Assembly: GCA_033439795.1 (NCBI GenBank)
Contig: JAUTDP010000009.1
Span: 558,001 to 622,000, forward strand
Direction: 5' to 3'
Source: Sordaria brevicollis
Taxonomy: Eukaryota > Ascomycota > Sordariomycetes > Sordariales > Sordariaceae
DNA length: 64,000 nucleotides
The notes under the pieces are model-generated. The model worked only from the letters and a program-made list of their open reading frames with translations, had not been told where the DNA came from and did no database searches. The first letter of the stretch is position 1; each line of letters begins with the position of its first letter. Made by a program: the position numbers and the translations under genes. This document shows, in pieces, positions 1-11,952 of the stretch.

Positions 1-1600
1 CGCCCTTGAGTCTTGTAGAGCAAGGGCATTTACGTAGGACTAAATGGTAGCCCTGTACATATTCGGACCTATTAGAGTATGTAAAGCTAACCTTCGAAAG
101 AGCCGTGGGGGTTTTCCCGAGGATACCCTAGCATTTCCGACGTCCCTACGGTTATTAATTTCTTTCGACATCGTTGGGACGACCTGGACCAGCCGAAGAG
201 GAGGGTTGCCGAAGTGATGGTGTAGGTGGCTTGGCTCCATCGTGGGGGTAGCGAACGTGATTGAAGACTAACTGCTTAACACGTTGACGAGATACATAAT
301 TGTTAGTGTCAAAACAGCTTTCTTGTTCAACCCTTCACGGTGGTAGTTTTGAAGCAGGCCATCCCTGGAGGGCAGGGAGTGTGATACAACTCTCCTGCAT
401 CAGCTGAGTGGTGACCTTTTTACTTGTACACCAGCATCTCGGTTCAAAGCGGCGCATATGGTTGGAATACCGGTACCTCGCGTAGGATCATCAACCAGCC
501 TCTTCCTATGTAGATCACGTCGCGGCAAAATACAAAGACCCCAAGTCTATACATAGGTCTCCAACGGCAATATGTATGTGACAATGATATGCGTCATGAT
601 CACCATCCCTTACTTTCACTCATCAGCGACAAGATGTTGACGTGTGAAGAGTGAAATATATGAACGGACGGTTTCTGGACGACAAATTACTTGTTCTTCT
701 ATCTATTTGGCTCGGGGACACTATCTCGGAAAATGTGAAATGGTAGCAGTCGAGTAGCTATACGCCAACCAGATACGAGGTATACCCAGGACATGAATCC
801 CAACTCTTCCTCTGCTTCCAAATACACGAGATTGTCGAAACTCCCATTCACAATCAATCCTGCCTTCCCATGTGGCCCGAAACCACTGCCTGAATATCGT
901 TTAAGGTATCCATGGCTGTTGTCTCCTAAAGGTCCACGCCTGATTTGGTATCGACCGCCTGAGTAGACTTGCAAACACTCAGACTGCCAGAGAAGGCTTT
1001 CTCGCTATCAATCAAACTCACACAATAATCAAACAACTCCAGTTGGACGCAAACAAAAGACTGCGCCAACGCCAACCACAAAGACGAACCAACCATTCTG
1101 CTAACCAGCACCAAGCCAACACCAACCGAAGAAAAAGAAGAGCCAGTGTATAACCACTAAGCGCCGAAACCAGTATATGGTCCAGCCGCTACAAATGACG
1201 GTTGCTTGACTCCAAGGAAGAACGCCGCAACGGATGAAACGCCGACCCAATGCTCGATAAAAACCGGTCCTGAGCAGTCCACAACGAAGGGCTGGCCGGT
1301 AGTTCAAACACAATCGAAAAAGAAAAGAACCCTTGATGAAGAAAGGGACTGGCACAAAGAGAGACAGAAAGTTGCTGATAGGTTAACAGAACGTGGCCTG
1401 TCTCGGTATATCAAAGAAGCCCTTGCCTTTCAAGACAGCATAACAAGCCAAAGAAATGGACTCGGAGCATCAAGATGTACTAGCAGAGGCACCAAAACAA
1501 AGTAGAGAAGCTCCATATGTTATGGCCAATGTGAAGAGCTCGCACTCTAAAGCGACAACTGAGTCGGCAAAGATCTTCAGTCGAAAGAGCCCCGACCTCC
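1..1600. other. Intergenic, no gene recognised
   Basis: Only short open frames without recognisable motifs occur here on either strand. The right-hand part is the 3' flank of the RRM protein gene on the minus strand, so some of it is probably its 3' UTR. I see no tRNA, repeat array or transposon signature. Confidence 0.5.
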
Positions 1601-3796
1601 TCAATAGACCGAGGGGTACTGGGAAGCCGCTGGGGTCCAAACGGCACAATGCTGTCCCGTAACAGGATGGTAGGCGAAGTGAGAATGCACAAAGCCCCGA
1701 GGGACGGCCTCGATGGGAATCGGGGGCGCGACCTCAGGAGTCCAGTTATGCATAACCAGACTGGGAGGAGCCTGCTGTACATTGGGAGGCAGAACCGGGC
1801 CAGCTCCAGGAATTCCAGTCATGTAGGTGTGTTGATCCCAGCCCGGAACGTACCCAACGTGAGGGTAACCACGGTGGGGATGGTCCAAAGACTGAATGGG
1901 ATACGGTTGGATAGGGTGAACGGGTCTGCCGTTCACATCCGCCGTGTTGTAAGGTAGACGGGAAAATTGGTGGTCGGGGAAGTTTTCACCGTGGACTCCC
2001 TTCCCAGAATGTCTCTGAAAGAAACCGGCGTGGGATCCGTTGGGAAGAATGGCATCGCCGGGAGCCCCATGCGCACCGAGATTGGGCATCGACTTAACGG
2101 GCTTTACAGCAAGCGGCTCTGTCGATGTGTTTAGGGCCAAGTCATCCTTTCCGGTATGTCCATTCATGAGGTGGACGCCATGGGCCGCGTGAGGAATTGT
2201 GCGCTGAGTGGGCGATCCTCCTGATGAGTCGACGGGAAATTTGGGAGCTGACTCTGTGTCGAATGTGGCAAGATTCGGCACGCTTGATCTCTTCATGGCC
2301 GATTTGAGTGCAAAGGAGCCCCTAGAGGGAGTGGTGGGCGTACGGGAACCGCGACTGTACGCGTCGTTGGAAGTGGGAAACCTGTCGGTTAAGGGAGATG
2401 AAACCATCCTACGAACACTCTTAGGGGTCTTCCGCTCGACCTTAAGAATATGACCGCGAAGGTTGTAGCCTCTCTGTGGTCAATGGTCAGCAACAGGCTC
2501 ATGTGGAAAGTGAGGAATGAAAACTCACGAAGCGCTTAAGGGCCTCATCGGGGGCGCCAAAATGCTCGTACTCAACAAACGCATAGTGCGTGGCACGCGA
2601 ACCATTGTAGGAAGGAACATCCTTCCTCACAATGGTGCATTTGTTGATCGTACCCACTTGACCAAAAAGATCCTCCAGCTCCGGCTCATCAACATCGTGC
2701 GGCATATGCGCAACATATATGGTTCGCAAATCGATCTCGTACTGCCGGGCAAATTCCTTATTGGCGTCACGCGGGGGCGTGATGGATTGCTTTGACTCAT
2801 CGTAGGGGACAATCCTGTAATCAGGATTGGCTTTGGCAAGCTAAGAAGGAGATTAGCATCAAATACAAGAGGGGTACGGTGGAGACGTGAAACATACAGC
2901 ACCCATATCGCGGGTTGGATCAAAGACCTTGAAGGCCGCGATGACAGTTGTCGGAAGGTTGAGTTCCTCCTGGGTTTCGGCGGACAACAAGTAGCATTTG
3001 CTGAGCTCTCCGTAAGGTTCAAGCATGCGAAAAGCCTGATGAACAGTCATGTGTTCCTGATCACGTCTGTAGATAGCGTACGTGCCTTGGTGATGTTAGT
3101 ACACAGAAACTCAACCAAACATTCGACGAGAATAGCTTACGGTTGGCCTTGACCATCTCGGTACGGCAAGGACGGCCAAGGATCATGATACCCTTTCCGT
3201 TGGTGACCGCTTCCTGCGCATGGGCGTCATCCTGTTCAGGTATTAGCTAAATCCTTCCATGAGACGAAGAAAGTTAACGTACTGTATACTGGCAGAATGC
3301 GAATGGCATGTTGGAGGGATCACGGCGGATCTTGACGTAGACGTATCCAAAGAAGCTGAATTCCTTGGTAACCGCGGCGCGCAGATCATCATCCTCACGC
3401 GCTTCAGGAAGACTGAACAACAAATGTTAGCAAACGATTATCCCTAAAATCTCTCAAAATGATGACCTACTTGGCGACAAATACGCAAGCACTCGGCGGA
3501 TAAACGTATTGAGCGTCGAACGAGTCTTCCTTGGGCGTGGAAGGAGGTGTGTTCTTGACCATTGTGTACGTGATCCGAGAATTCTCTCTGGCTGGCGGGT
3601 CCGGCTCGACGAACGTCACAGAGCGACGCAGCTTCAAAGTGAGTTGAGGAGTAGTGGCGGAGGGCGTGCCAACGGAGTAGCTCTGCGAAGCTCGCTTGGG
3701 AGTGATGCTAGTAGGATACTCGTTGATGCCTTCATACTCAGAGGCGTCAGACGGGGTATTGTTCTGAGCCCCTCCACCATTGTCTTGGACATCCAT
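1601..3796 (-). CDS. RNA-binding protein with two RRM domains
   Basis: Six-exon model: 3796-3471, 3412-3283, 3231-3141, 3085-2898, 2840-2529, 2473-1601. All junctions close in frame and give 639 residues. RRM1 begins near residue 103, with an RNP2-like CVFVAN split by intron 1. RRM2 spans about 285-365, with RNP2 IYVAHM and RNP1-like HYAFVEY. The N-terminus is low-complexity Ser/Thr/Pro, and the tail of about 290 residues is rich in Pro, Gly, His and Tyr and likely disordered. This layout suits a fungal mRNA-binding regulator (Mei2/Rim4-like proteins share the multi-RRM plus disordered-tail design), but I cannot assign an ortholog. The start is the first ATG in the exon-1 frame after a region that does not look coding. 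The gene is divergent from the CIA30 gene. Confidence 0.88.
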
Positions 3797-6700
3797 AGTT
3801 AGTATGTACGAGAGTGTGGTAGGCTGGAACAGACACCATGTCGCAAACTGCCTTCCTCCATCAAAAGACATCATTTGAAACGTCGAGAATTGAATAAATG
3901 GACTGGGAACACCGGTGATTGAGTATTGGATTGCCATTGATAGCCAGCTGTTTGAATCTGCCACAAAACAGACATGCATGTGCTTGTTTCCTAACTGAAC
4001 GGATGCCACCCCGTACCGGTGCGCGTAATAACTCGATGGATGCCACTCCGATTCGTTATCGTCGCTCTGTTGCTATCCTTCCCGTCAGGGAAGCATCAAA
4101 CCCATGATCCATTTGAGACTTGAATCGCGGAAAAAGAAGTAGACAACGCTGATTGGGTAAGAAAGGGAACACATACCGATTGATGACTCTGTTGAGAAAC
4201 TCAACGATGACTCGTCATCGTGAGTAGCCATCTCGTTGTTGACGATTGACGGCATTGGGATATTTATTTGTCGAGCTGCGATGCCTCTGTGGCCTGCTAT
4301 GAGAGTTGTAAGCAGCGCGTCAAAAGACGGAACAAAATAGATTGCGGCAGTGAATGTGCAATTAAGTTTGAGCCAAACGAGGTCTAAGAGAGACAGAAGG
4401 ATTGATGTAGAAAGATACCGCGAGACATGAGAGGAAAAGATGAGAATGTCCAAAGACCCAGATGGAAGAGCAGAACTTGTCGACGAGGAGATAAGTTCGA
4501 GAGTGCGGGGTTCATATTTGATGTTTCATCCGCGCTCGTGGCAAATGTGGTTGCAGGCACGGGGAAGGCGCCCCCCCCCCCCCCCCCCCCCCAGATGGAA
4601 ATTGCTTTGAAAATGGAAGGAGCCGAATGATGGTGCATGCTGCGCCAACCGCATAAGCAGCGGGATCTCGTGCCATCAAGTCTGGTGAGAGTGAACCTGA
4701 TGAAGAGTGAACAACTTACTATTTCTTGCCGCCTAAGGAAAGCGAGGTGGTTACTGTGATCTTCGAAGGCCCAAGTTGTGCGCTTGGTGGCCGGCTGATT
4801 TAGGATCGGGAGTGGTCGACGCTGCGACAGCAAGCGTTGTTGAAGACGGGTAGACGGCGACTGGTAGAGTGGCGCGGCTAAAGCTTGAACTTGAACCGCC
4901 GTGAGGAGGTTGATTCAGGCGAAGTGCTGCTCGTGCGACTGGAGATTGCGGGTGAACCTTCTTTCCAAAGAATTCGAGCTTGCGGGGGAAATAAAAAGTT
5001 CCAGAAAAAGAACACACGAGTCGTCAGGTACAAGGCCACACGGGGGGGGATTTTTGGTGGGTCCTAAATCCAAATCCAGGCGTACAGGTAGGAATCCTCG
5101 AGGTCGTCCAATAAACGGCCTTCGTTACTTATCAATAGGGCTGGGTATTGGCACCCATTGTTTGCTGTTTTATACACCCACCCCTGTGGATCTAACCGTC
5201 GAGGTCCTCTGGGATTTGAGGCCAAATCGAGCATGGCAAAGGGCGTGGGTCGATCGGTATGTCTGGGGTGTATCTTGGTGAGATCATTGCTTGGGGAGAT
5301 GACTCAACAAAATTGTGAATTAGATCGGCCCTCATCTCGCAGAAGTTGTTGAACAATAGGATGTTTGCAGATGGCGTACGTACCAATCAACAAGAAGACT
5401 GAGGGGAGGCTGGAAATATATAGGCATTGACGAACCAGACTGAGCATGGGGTTTCCCTGGTGCGGCGTTTGTGATGGCACTTAGGAGAGTTTTCTCGTTC
5501 GTTCAACCTTGCCGCAAATTGAAATTCGCCAAGCAAACTTCAGGATACCCTCAACCATCATTGCAATTTTGATCAAAGGCCCACTTCCAGGTTAATAGGT
5601 TGGTACTTTGTTGCATATAAGGAAGGACCAGGAAGGGTTGGACGTAATGTGATGAAAGAAAACACCATGCGGTGGCGGAAATGAATACTCACAACTTCAA
5701 AAGAAGGAAGATTTGTGTCAAGTTTTGTTAATCGTCCAAACTAAGGTTGCGGTCTGAAGCAGTGAAACAGTCTGCAAACGAGAACGGGGTTTAAGTTCGT
5801 GAGTCAACTCGGTAATATTTTTGAAAACGGAGATTGAGGCTGGCCAGACGCTGACCACAACTGCGGAAAGCATTGAGCAAGAAGCGCAATAAGGGCTATC
5901 TTGGCAAACGACAGGTCTCGGGGGAAATGTCTGAAGACCAAAGTCTACCAGAGAAAGTGAAGGCAAAGAATCACAAGATAACAGGTCGTCCGATTTACAT
6001 AAAACAAGCCCGACACCGCTATTCCGTGTAGTATCGCATCGTGATGGTGGTATCCCACCCAACTAGTTGGCGTTAACGAAAACCCGATTTTTCTCAGAGG
6101 GAGCGGCCATGGAAATCAGCTTGCCCAAAGCAAATTTGCATCCGCCGGTAATATTTTCCCAGATAGAATGAGTGATAAGCGTCGCCTTGTTCTTGTTGAA
6201 CTTTCTGAGCCGTGATTAGCGGATATTATCGGTGGATTGAGGGAACATCGGGGGGAGGAACTCCACAAGTTTAATTCCAAGCACCGTCATGACAGAAACA
6301 GGAACACTGGATTGGCCATTCAAGAGACCGTGAAATCTAAGAAGAGTAGTAGGTTTCCGGGTGTCCATGACCAAGATATCGACGAGTGTCTCGTCAAGGG
6401 AACGAACCTCGGTGTGCAAGGGATGTTGGTTATGTAGGCATGACAAGTCTTTAGTGGACATGTGCCGCATTGATCCAAATGACCGAAGGCTTGTCATTCA
6501 GCCCGCAAATTGAAACTTTAGGTGGCAATAATGCCGGGGGGTTGCTTAGAAACAATGAGTAGAGCATTTCTGCCACTGTCCAGGTTAGCACAGGCAGGCA
6601 GGGCGAATGTCCTTCGCATAGCTTAGTTGAGATAGTCTTTTCAGAACATAGAGAATACATGCTCATTTGGGACCAGGGTCAAGTGTGTCTGGCTAAGTGT

Positions 6701-7480
6701 AAAGATCGAGGCTCAAGTGACATGGGAACGAAGAGCATCAATGTCTGATGCTGTGAAGAGCTTCGGCGCTCGTTAATGTGCAGTGTGACAGAAGTTAGAT
6801 AAATCGAATTTTGGGAAGTGACACAAGGAAGGCACAGAAAGGAATCAAAGAAGCAGCGAAAAATCTCGTGTATTGGGAGCGCAGCTTGAGTGAAGTGGTG
6901 ATGTTGCTTTGTCAAACATTGATACATGTACGATGCTATGTCGTTGACGAAGACCGGGGTTCATCGGAAGTTGCCGACGAAAAGCGGAGCCGCATCCACC
7001 AGGCCTCACACCGGCAGTGACGTCCCCAATGTTTTCCAGCAATCAATCGCAAGAACGAAGTGGACGATGGTAGGTAACTCTGGTTAAAATATCGATTGCC
7101 TGCTTTGATGAGTTTCGTCGCACAACAAGAAATGAATAGCTAATGAAGCTCGATTTCCCGATATCACAAGCGGGCCCAATTTCAAAAGGCGTTCAGGATG
7201 GATTGATGCCAGTCTGTTGTGATGCCAAGATTTTCAGGGTTGGGGTTAATCAAGGTTGCTGTCCAGAGGTCATAGCTCCTCAGCCTGCCGATCAAATGCG
7301 GAGAATTGGAGACTGCCAACCCACCGACCCCGGCCTCTTCGTCCCGGTTCCTGAACCAGTGCCCTCCATAACTTTTGAGCAATGCGCCCGGGGTATTGAG
7401 CCGACTGGCTCCATCACCTCTTATCAGTTTATCGTCTGTTTAAACTGGCCCGGTGGACAACCTAGCAAAGGAGACAAACC
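3797..7480. other. 3.7 kb divergent intergenic region
   Basis: This lies between the start of the RRM gene (-) and the start of CIA30 (+), so it holds both promoters and probably a long 5' UTR of the RRM gene. Open frames here are short, compositionally random and overlap on both strands; none shows a domain. A run of 22 cytosines lies at 4571-4592. Confidence 0.5.
4571..4592 (+). repeat. C22 homopolymer (G22 on the minus strand)
   Basis: An uninterrupted run of 22 C lies about 775 bases upstream of the RRM gene start on the non-template side. Such a tract can form a G-quadruplex or i-motif and is prone to slippage, both in cells and in sequencing, so its exact length is uncertain. Confidence 0.9.
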
Positions 7481-8415
7481 ATGCGCGCAACACAGGCCGT
7501 CGCGTTCAAGAGCTTCTTTGGCCGGAGTCTTGACGAGCTCTCGCGGTTGACTAACATCGGTACGAGAGCAATCCATTCCCTGGTTACACACATCTTTGAG
7601 GACGCCAACTGAACTGCTGGTTGCTGACATTGTGCTGGGCTTTGTTGTTTGCAGTCGTTAAATCCGAGAATATCAGAGGCCCCTCCGGGCCACGCGAGAT
7701 CCACAACTTCCAGGCGCCCGAGTCAGTCGCAGACTGCAAGATCCTCTCCGACGCCGACGTGGGCGGCTCCTCGACTGCCCATCTCGACTGGGTTCCCCCG
7801 CCCAACTCTACCTCCGCCACTCCCGCCGGCGGAAGCGGCGACGGCCGAAAACCATACACCCCGATCCCCGGCAGCTATGCGCGCTTCCACGGCACCATCT
7901 CGCTAAAGTTGCCGACCGACCGGCAGGAGATTTCGCGGACAGGCTATGCCGGCTTCCGAACGCTGGACCGGCCGCCCACCATCTTTGGCCGCGGCTTGTG
8001 GGACATCGACCCGTACACATACCTCGCGATGCACGTCAAGACGGATGCGCGCAGCTACTTCGTCAACGTCCGGACCGAGTCGGTGGAGCCGCTTGATCTA
8101 CACCAGCATCGGCTGTTCGTCAAGAAACCCGGGCAGTGGGAGACGGTGTTGATCAAGTGGAACGATTTTGTGCGCACCAACCATGGCAAAGTCATCGAGC
8201 CACAGACGGGAATGCTCAGGCAGAAGGTGTTGTCGATCGGGTTTTCGACCACGGACAGGAAGCCAGGGCCTTACGAGCTTTGTGTGGAAAGGTTATGGGC
8301 GACTAATGACTTCAATGAGGCGGGAGTTGCGGAGGCTGATATTACGGACCCTCAGCTTAAGAACAAGCATGGTGAGAAAGTCAAGGTCACGTTTCGACCA
8401 TTTGAGTCGGAATGA
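7481..8415 (+). CDS. cia30: Complex I intermediate-associated protein 30 (CIA30)
   Basis: Two exons, 7481-7559 and 7655-8415, give 279 residues. The donor GTACGA and acceptor TTTGCAG preserve frame across a split codon. CIA30 is a mitochondrial chaperone, first described in Neurospora, that binds the large membrane-arm assembly intermediate of respiratory complex I and is absent from the mature complex. Family hallmarks seen here are the IHNFQ start of the domain near residue 40, a GYAGFRTL segment, a WDIDPYTYLAMHVK core and a C-terminal KVLSIGFSTTDRKPGPYELCV strand. The start at 7481 gives a short basic, hydroxylated N-terminus compatible with mitochondrial import. The longer upstream frame from 7143 lacks family features. 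The neighbour downstream is convergent. Confidence 0.95.
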
Positions 8416-9409
8416 TACGAGTCTTTGGTCTGTTCGTCGGTAGCGAGGGGGTCCTGGGTTGTTGACTATAAAAGCAATAAAGGCTGTACATCGCTTTGTA
8501 TGGAAATGATCAGCTGGGGAGGAAGTCACAACAGAACCGCGGTTTCCAGAGATCCAAGGGAGACACACGGGAACATCAAGATTTAGGTGCGACCTGCTCC
8601 AAGGGCGTATTGTTATTGCCAGAGAATATGTAACTTTGCATGATAGACTAGGTTATAGATTAGAAACAGGTTGTTACTAAGCGCATCTTCTAAGTACGAA
8701 CTGAGCCTTACGACGAGTAGCAAGATGCTCTGAAGCTAGAACTTTCAGGGAAAGGCTGGATACTACATATTTGTGTGGTAACTCAAAACTATCAGAGGAA
8801 TGCAAATGACCATTATAGGAATACAGCACGTGCTCAACCCTTGGATGTGTTACCATTGATGGAGGATTGGCGACGACAAGCGACCGAGCGGATAAGCACC
8901 AGGCACATGAAACAGCGACATGGAAGATATACCGAACTCGTTTAATCTTGCTTCAATCTCTTGAGTGGCTTTCAACTATGCTAGAAATGGTCAACTACAA
9001 GTTTGTTCAAGATTAGACAAACACAAAAACAAGAAAACTCGGAAAATTCTATCATATTATCAAATCTCCCAAGCCGACGAGATAGGCCAGTGCCTCGGAG
9101 GGCCAGAGAAGTAAGATGGACAAGAAAAGGCAGATGAGAAAAGACAATCAAAGCATATCCTTGAGCACCTGAGGTAATGCGACCCCTGTGAAACCACGCT
9201 TGCTGTGACCGTTTAAACCAGAATCCATAATCGACCGTTCCAAAGCGCCGTTGTTTGTTTATCGGCCAAAACGCCACCCCCTTTGCAATGCTAAATCCCG
9301 TGTAAACCCCCATACCCATAACATAAAGAACGCCCTTTGAAATAATAAACGACTTGCGTGCCTAATAGATCCTATAGACCTTAAAATCCGACGCTGAGAG
9401 TGAATTCGT
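8416..9409. other. Convergent 3' intergenic region
   Basis: Between the stops of CIA30 (+) and the RS-domain gene (-). It is moderately AT-rich and holds 3' UTR and terminator sequence of both. No gene is visible. Confidence 0.5.
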
Positions 9410-10674
9410 CTACTTTTCCTCCTTGCCTCTGTCCCATTCTCTCTTCTCCCCGGCCTTGGTCCACCTAACATCGTCGATATCCTTTTCCCCATTAGGACCA
9501 GTTTTCTCCCATTTTTGGATATCCTCTTCCGAGAAGCCAGCAGCCCGGAGCCTGTCGGCACCTTGCTTGAGCCACTTTTGCCGGTCACGGAAGGATTCGA
9601 CCATGTCGTCCCAGTTGTCATTTTTGGAGACCTTGAGATCAGTCTCATCCAGCTGCATATCTTCACTTGGGTCGTAGTCATTCGCAAATCTGCCGTCCAT
9701 GGCCGCCCCTCCTCTTCCAGCTCCTCTTCCACGAGTGCGAACAGGTGGTGGGTAAGAATCAGCAGGTGGCGGTGCTACTGGCCCAATGAGATCGTCGAGC
9801 GGGTCCGAGTCGCTCGTCACTTTTTCAGTCAGCCGGCCATGTCGTCTGCTGGAAAATGTTTTTTCTGAAGTTATATCGCGGTCCTTCGTAGAGCGGCTCT
9901 CCTTCTCCGATTTGCGGCTTCGGGACTTATGTGACGAACGGCTGTGCTTCGTATTGTCTTCGTCGCTGCTGAGTGGGGATCGAGACCGATGTCGGTGTCT
10001 GCGCTCGCGATGTCTTGGAGAACGCGATCTGGATCTGTCTCTGTGCCGCCGTTCCTCGCGCGACGACCTTTCTTCGTCCCTGTGATGGCGGCGGTGGTGA
10101 TGGTGGTGGCGCCTTTCCCCCGATCGATCTTTTGCATCTTCGTCGTCAGAACGTCGACTCTCGCCCCGTTTATGCCTATCTTTATCGCCAGATTGGCTCT
10201 TCTTCTGATCTTTGGAAGATTCATTTTTGGTGCTGGGTTGACCGACTTCATCGACCTCGCGTCTTCTTTTTTGGCCAGAAAGCAATGTGGAGATTGCGCC
10301 TAATTGTCGTCGTCGTATATCCTGTAGCGAAGGGTTCGTTCTGAGTCGCTTCTTTTCTTCTGCTTCTTCTAGACCGGACAAGCGGGCCTGCGCTTCAGCT
10401 GTCTCTTTGGCCTTGATCGCGGCATTGTGGGAATCGGTTTCGCGAATGATGCGAGTCAAGAAGTTGGTGTTTGGCTTTGCCTTGTTTGCGGGCCTTGGGT
10501 GAAAGGAAGGTCAGTTATGGATTGTCCAGCTCCCATTGTCGCGGCCGTTTGAACATACTTTGTCGATCTGAACGCTTCCAGGCCCATGGAGGAATATTTT
10601 ATCGATGCCTCGCTCGCTTCCTTGGCAAGGAGCTCGGCCACATAATCATCCGTGATTATGGTGTCGTTGGGCAT
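9410..10674 (-). CDS. RS-domain protein, probable pre-mRNA splicing-associated factor
   Basis: Two exons, 10674-10559 and 10493-9410, give 399 residues. The splice restores the fungal segment RSTKPANKAKPNTNFL. The N-terminal ~110 residues are a conserved Ala/Lys-rich helical part (MPNDTIITDDYVAELLAKEA). Residues about 130-260 form a dense Arg/Ser/His/Glu region with RSRSRSP repeats and a polyhistidine stretch, typical of nuclear splicing factors. An RGRGAGRGG motif follows. The last ~80 residues (SKNDNWDDMVESFRDRQKW, then FSEEDIQKWEK) are conserved in related fungal proteins usually labelled pre-mRNA-splicing factor 38B-like. A role in splicing is inferred from composition and that resemblance; the biochemical role is unknown. 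The start chosen is the ATG before the conserved DDYVAELLAKEA helix; an upstream in-frame extension looks non-conserved. Confidence 0.85.
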
Positions 10675-11952
10675 GACAAGGAAATCGTCAGGAACAAATG
10701 GGTACAAGAAAGTGTGTAGGATCAATTCGAAATATGGGAGGATTTAGGGAGAAGGCGTTCATAAGAAAAGGTAAAACTTGCGACATCGACGTTGGTTGAC
10801 ACTGACTGACAAGGCGGGCTGAGTTCATACAACAGTGACGATGCAAGCAGGGGGCGCGGCAGGCATCCAGCAATCCAGAAAGAGAAGCCACGAGGTTACA
10901 ATAAAGTGGAGATTATCGCGCTTATCGATTGTAAATGTGGAAACATGGAACTCTAAGCTTTCCCCACCTCTCCACTTTCTACCAGGGATGCTTGCGTTAT
11001 CGATAAGGCTGGCAGCACCCCTCCCGGCCCTGAATGAGGTACCAATTGTCAACGCAACTCGAAGTCGAAGGGGTTCAATGTGACAGCACAAACGCCACAG
11101 TAGTGAAACTGTAACAGGCTGGATGGTAGATCAAGCCAGTACCTCTAACACCGATTGGATGTTGATAATTGAAACTACTTGTAGGGTCATCCGGATGGAA
11201 ACCCAAATGATCGAGGGCGAGACGGGGAGCACGCCCGGACGCATTGATAAAGTAAGGAAGTCGCGATTGACGTAGTTGTGGTTACCACTCTACCTTCCAC
11301 ATGGGCAGAAGTGGAACCTTCGTTTGTGAACGGCTCACCTCCGCTTCTATGCTTCATGTTTAAGTTGTTCAGTCCGTTACAACAAATCAGGAAACACTTT
11401 GCCCGCCTGTCAGATGAAATTGGAAGTAGGTAGATGTACCTGGTCTCCCTTACTGTGTATGTTTCAGTTGTAGAAATCTCTCCGTGCACATAAACAAACA
11501 CAACCACGAAAACGGAAAAAGGGCACGCTCGAGGGTGCCCTGGATGCTTGGGCCGCCCCGTGCAGTGAGCTTCTGCTTCCCTTCCTCTCCGCAGCAGCCG
11601 GAAAACTTGAGGTTCCGACTCAACTTGATCTTTTCCCAGAGGCAGGAATTAGAAAGCCAAGATTCGATTTCGGTCAGCCCTACCCTAGAATCGCCTGTGC
11701 CTCCACTGATTGACTTACTGACCCACTGCAGCGTTACAGGCCAGAACACCACCTCGAAATCTTTGCCCGTTCCTAAAGTTTCCATTCCAATCCTTACCGT
11801 ATACACCATTTCAACGTTTGCGGGATCCTTCCCGCTTCCACTGACACACCACACCGGTCGATCCCGCCGCTTTGTACGCCTTTTCCGGCTTGCGGCTACC
11901 CAACTTCGGCCTCTTGTGAGCTTTCGGGCTCACAACGTCGTGCAACTCAACG
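10675..11952. other. Divergent promoter region
   Basis: Between the RS-domain gene (-) and the JmjC/SET gene (+). The last ~450 bases are CT-rich, as in fungal 5' UTRs. A long open frame at 11484-11987 begins with GTG and runs into the JmjC/SET start in another frame; I do not regard it as a gene. Confidence 0.5.
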
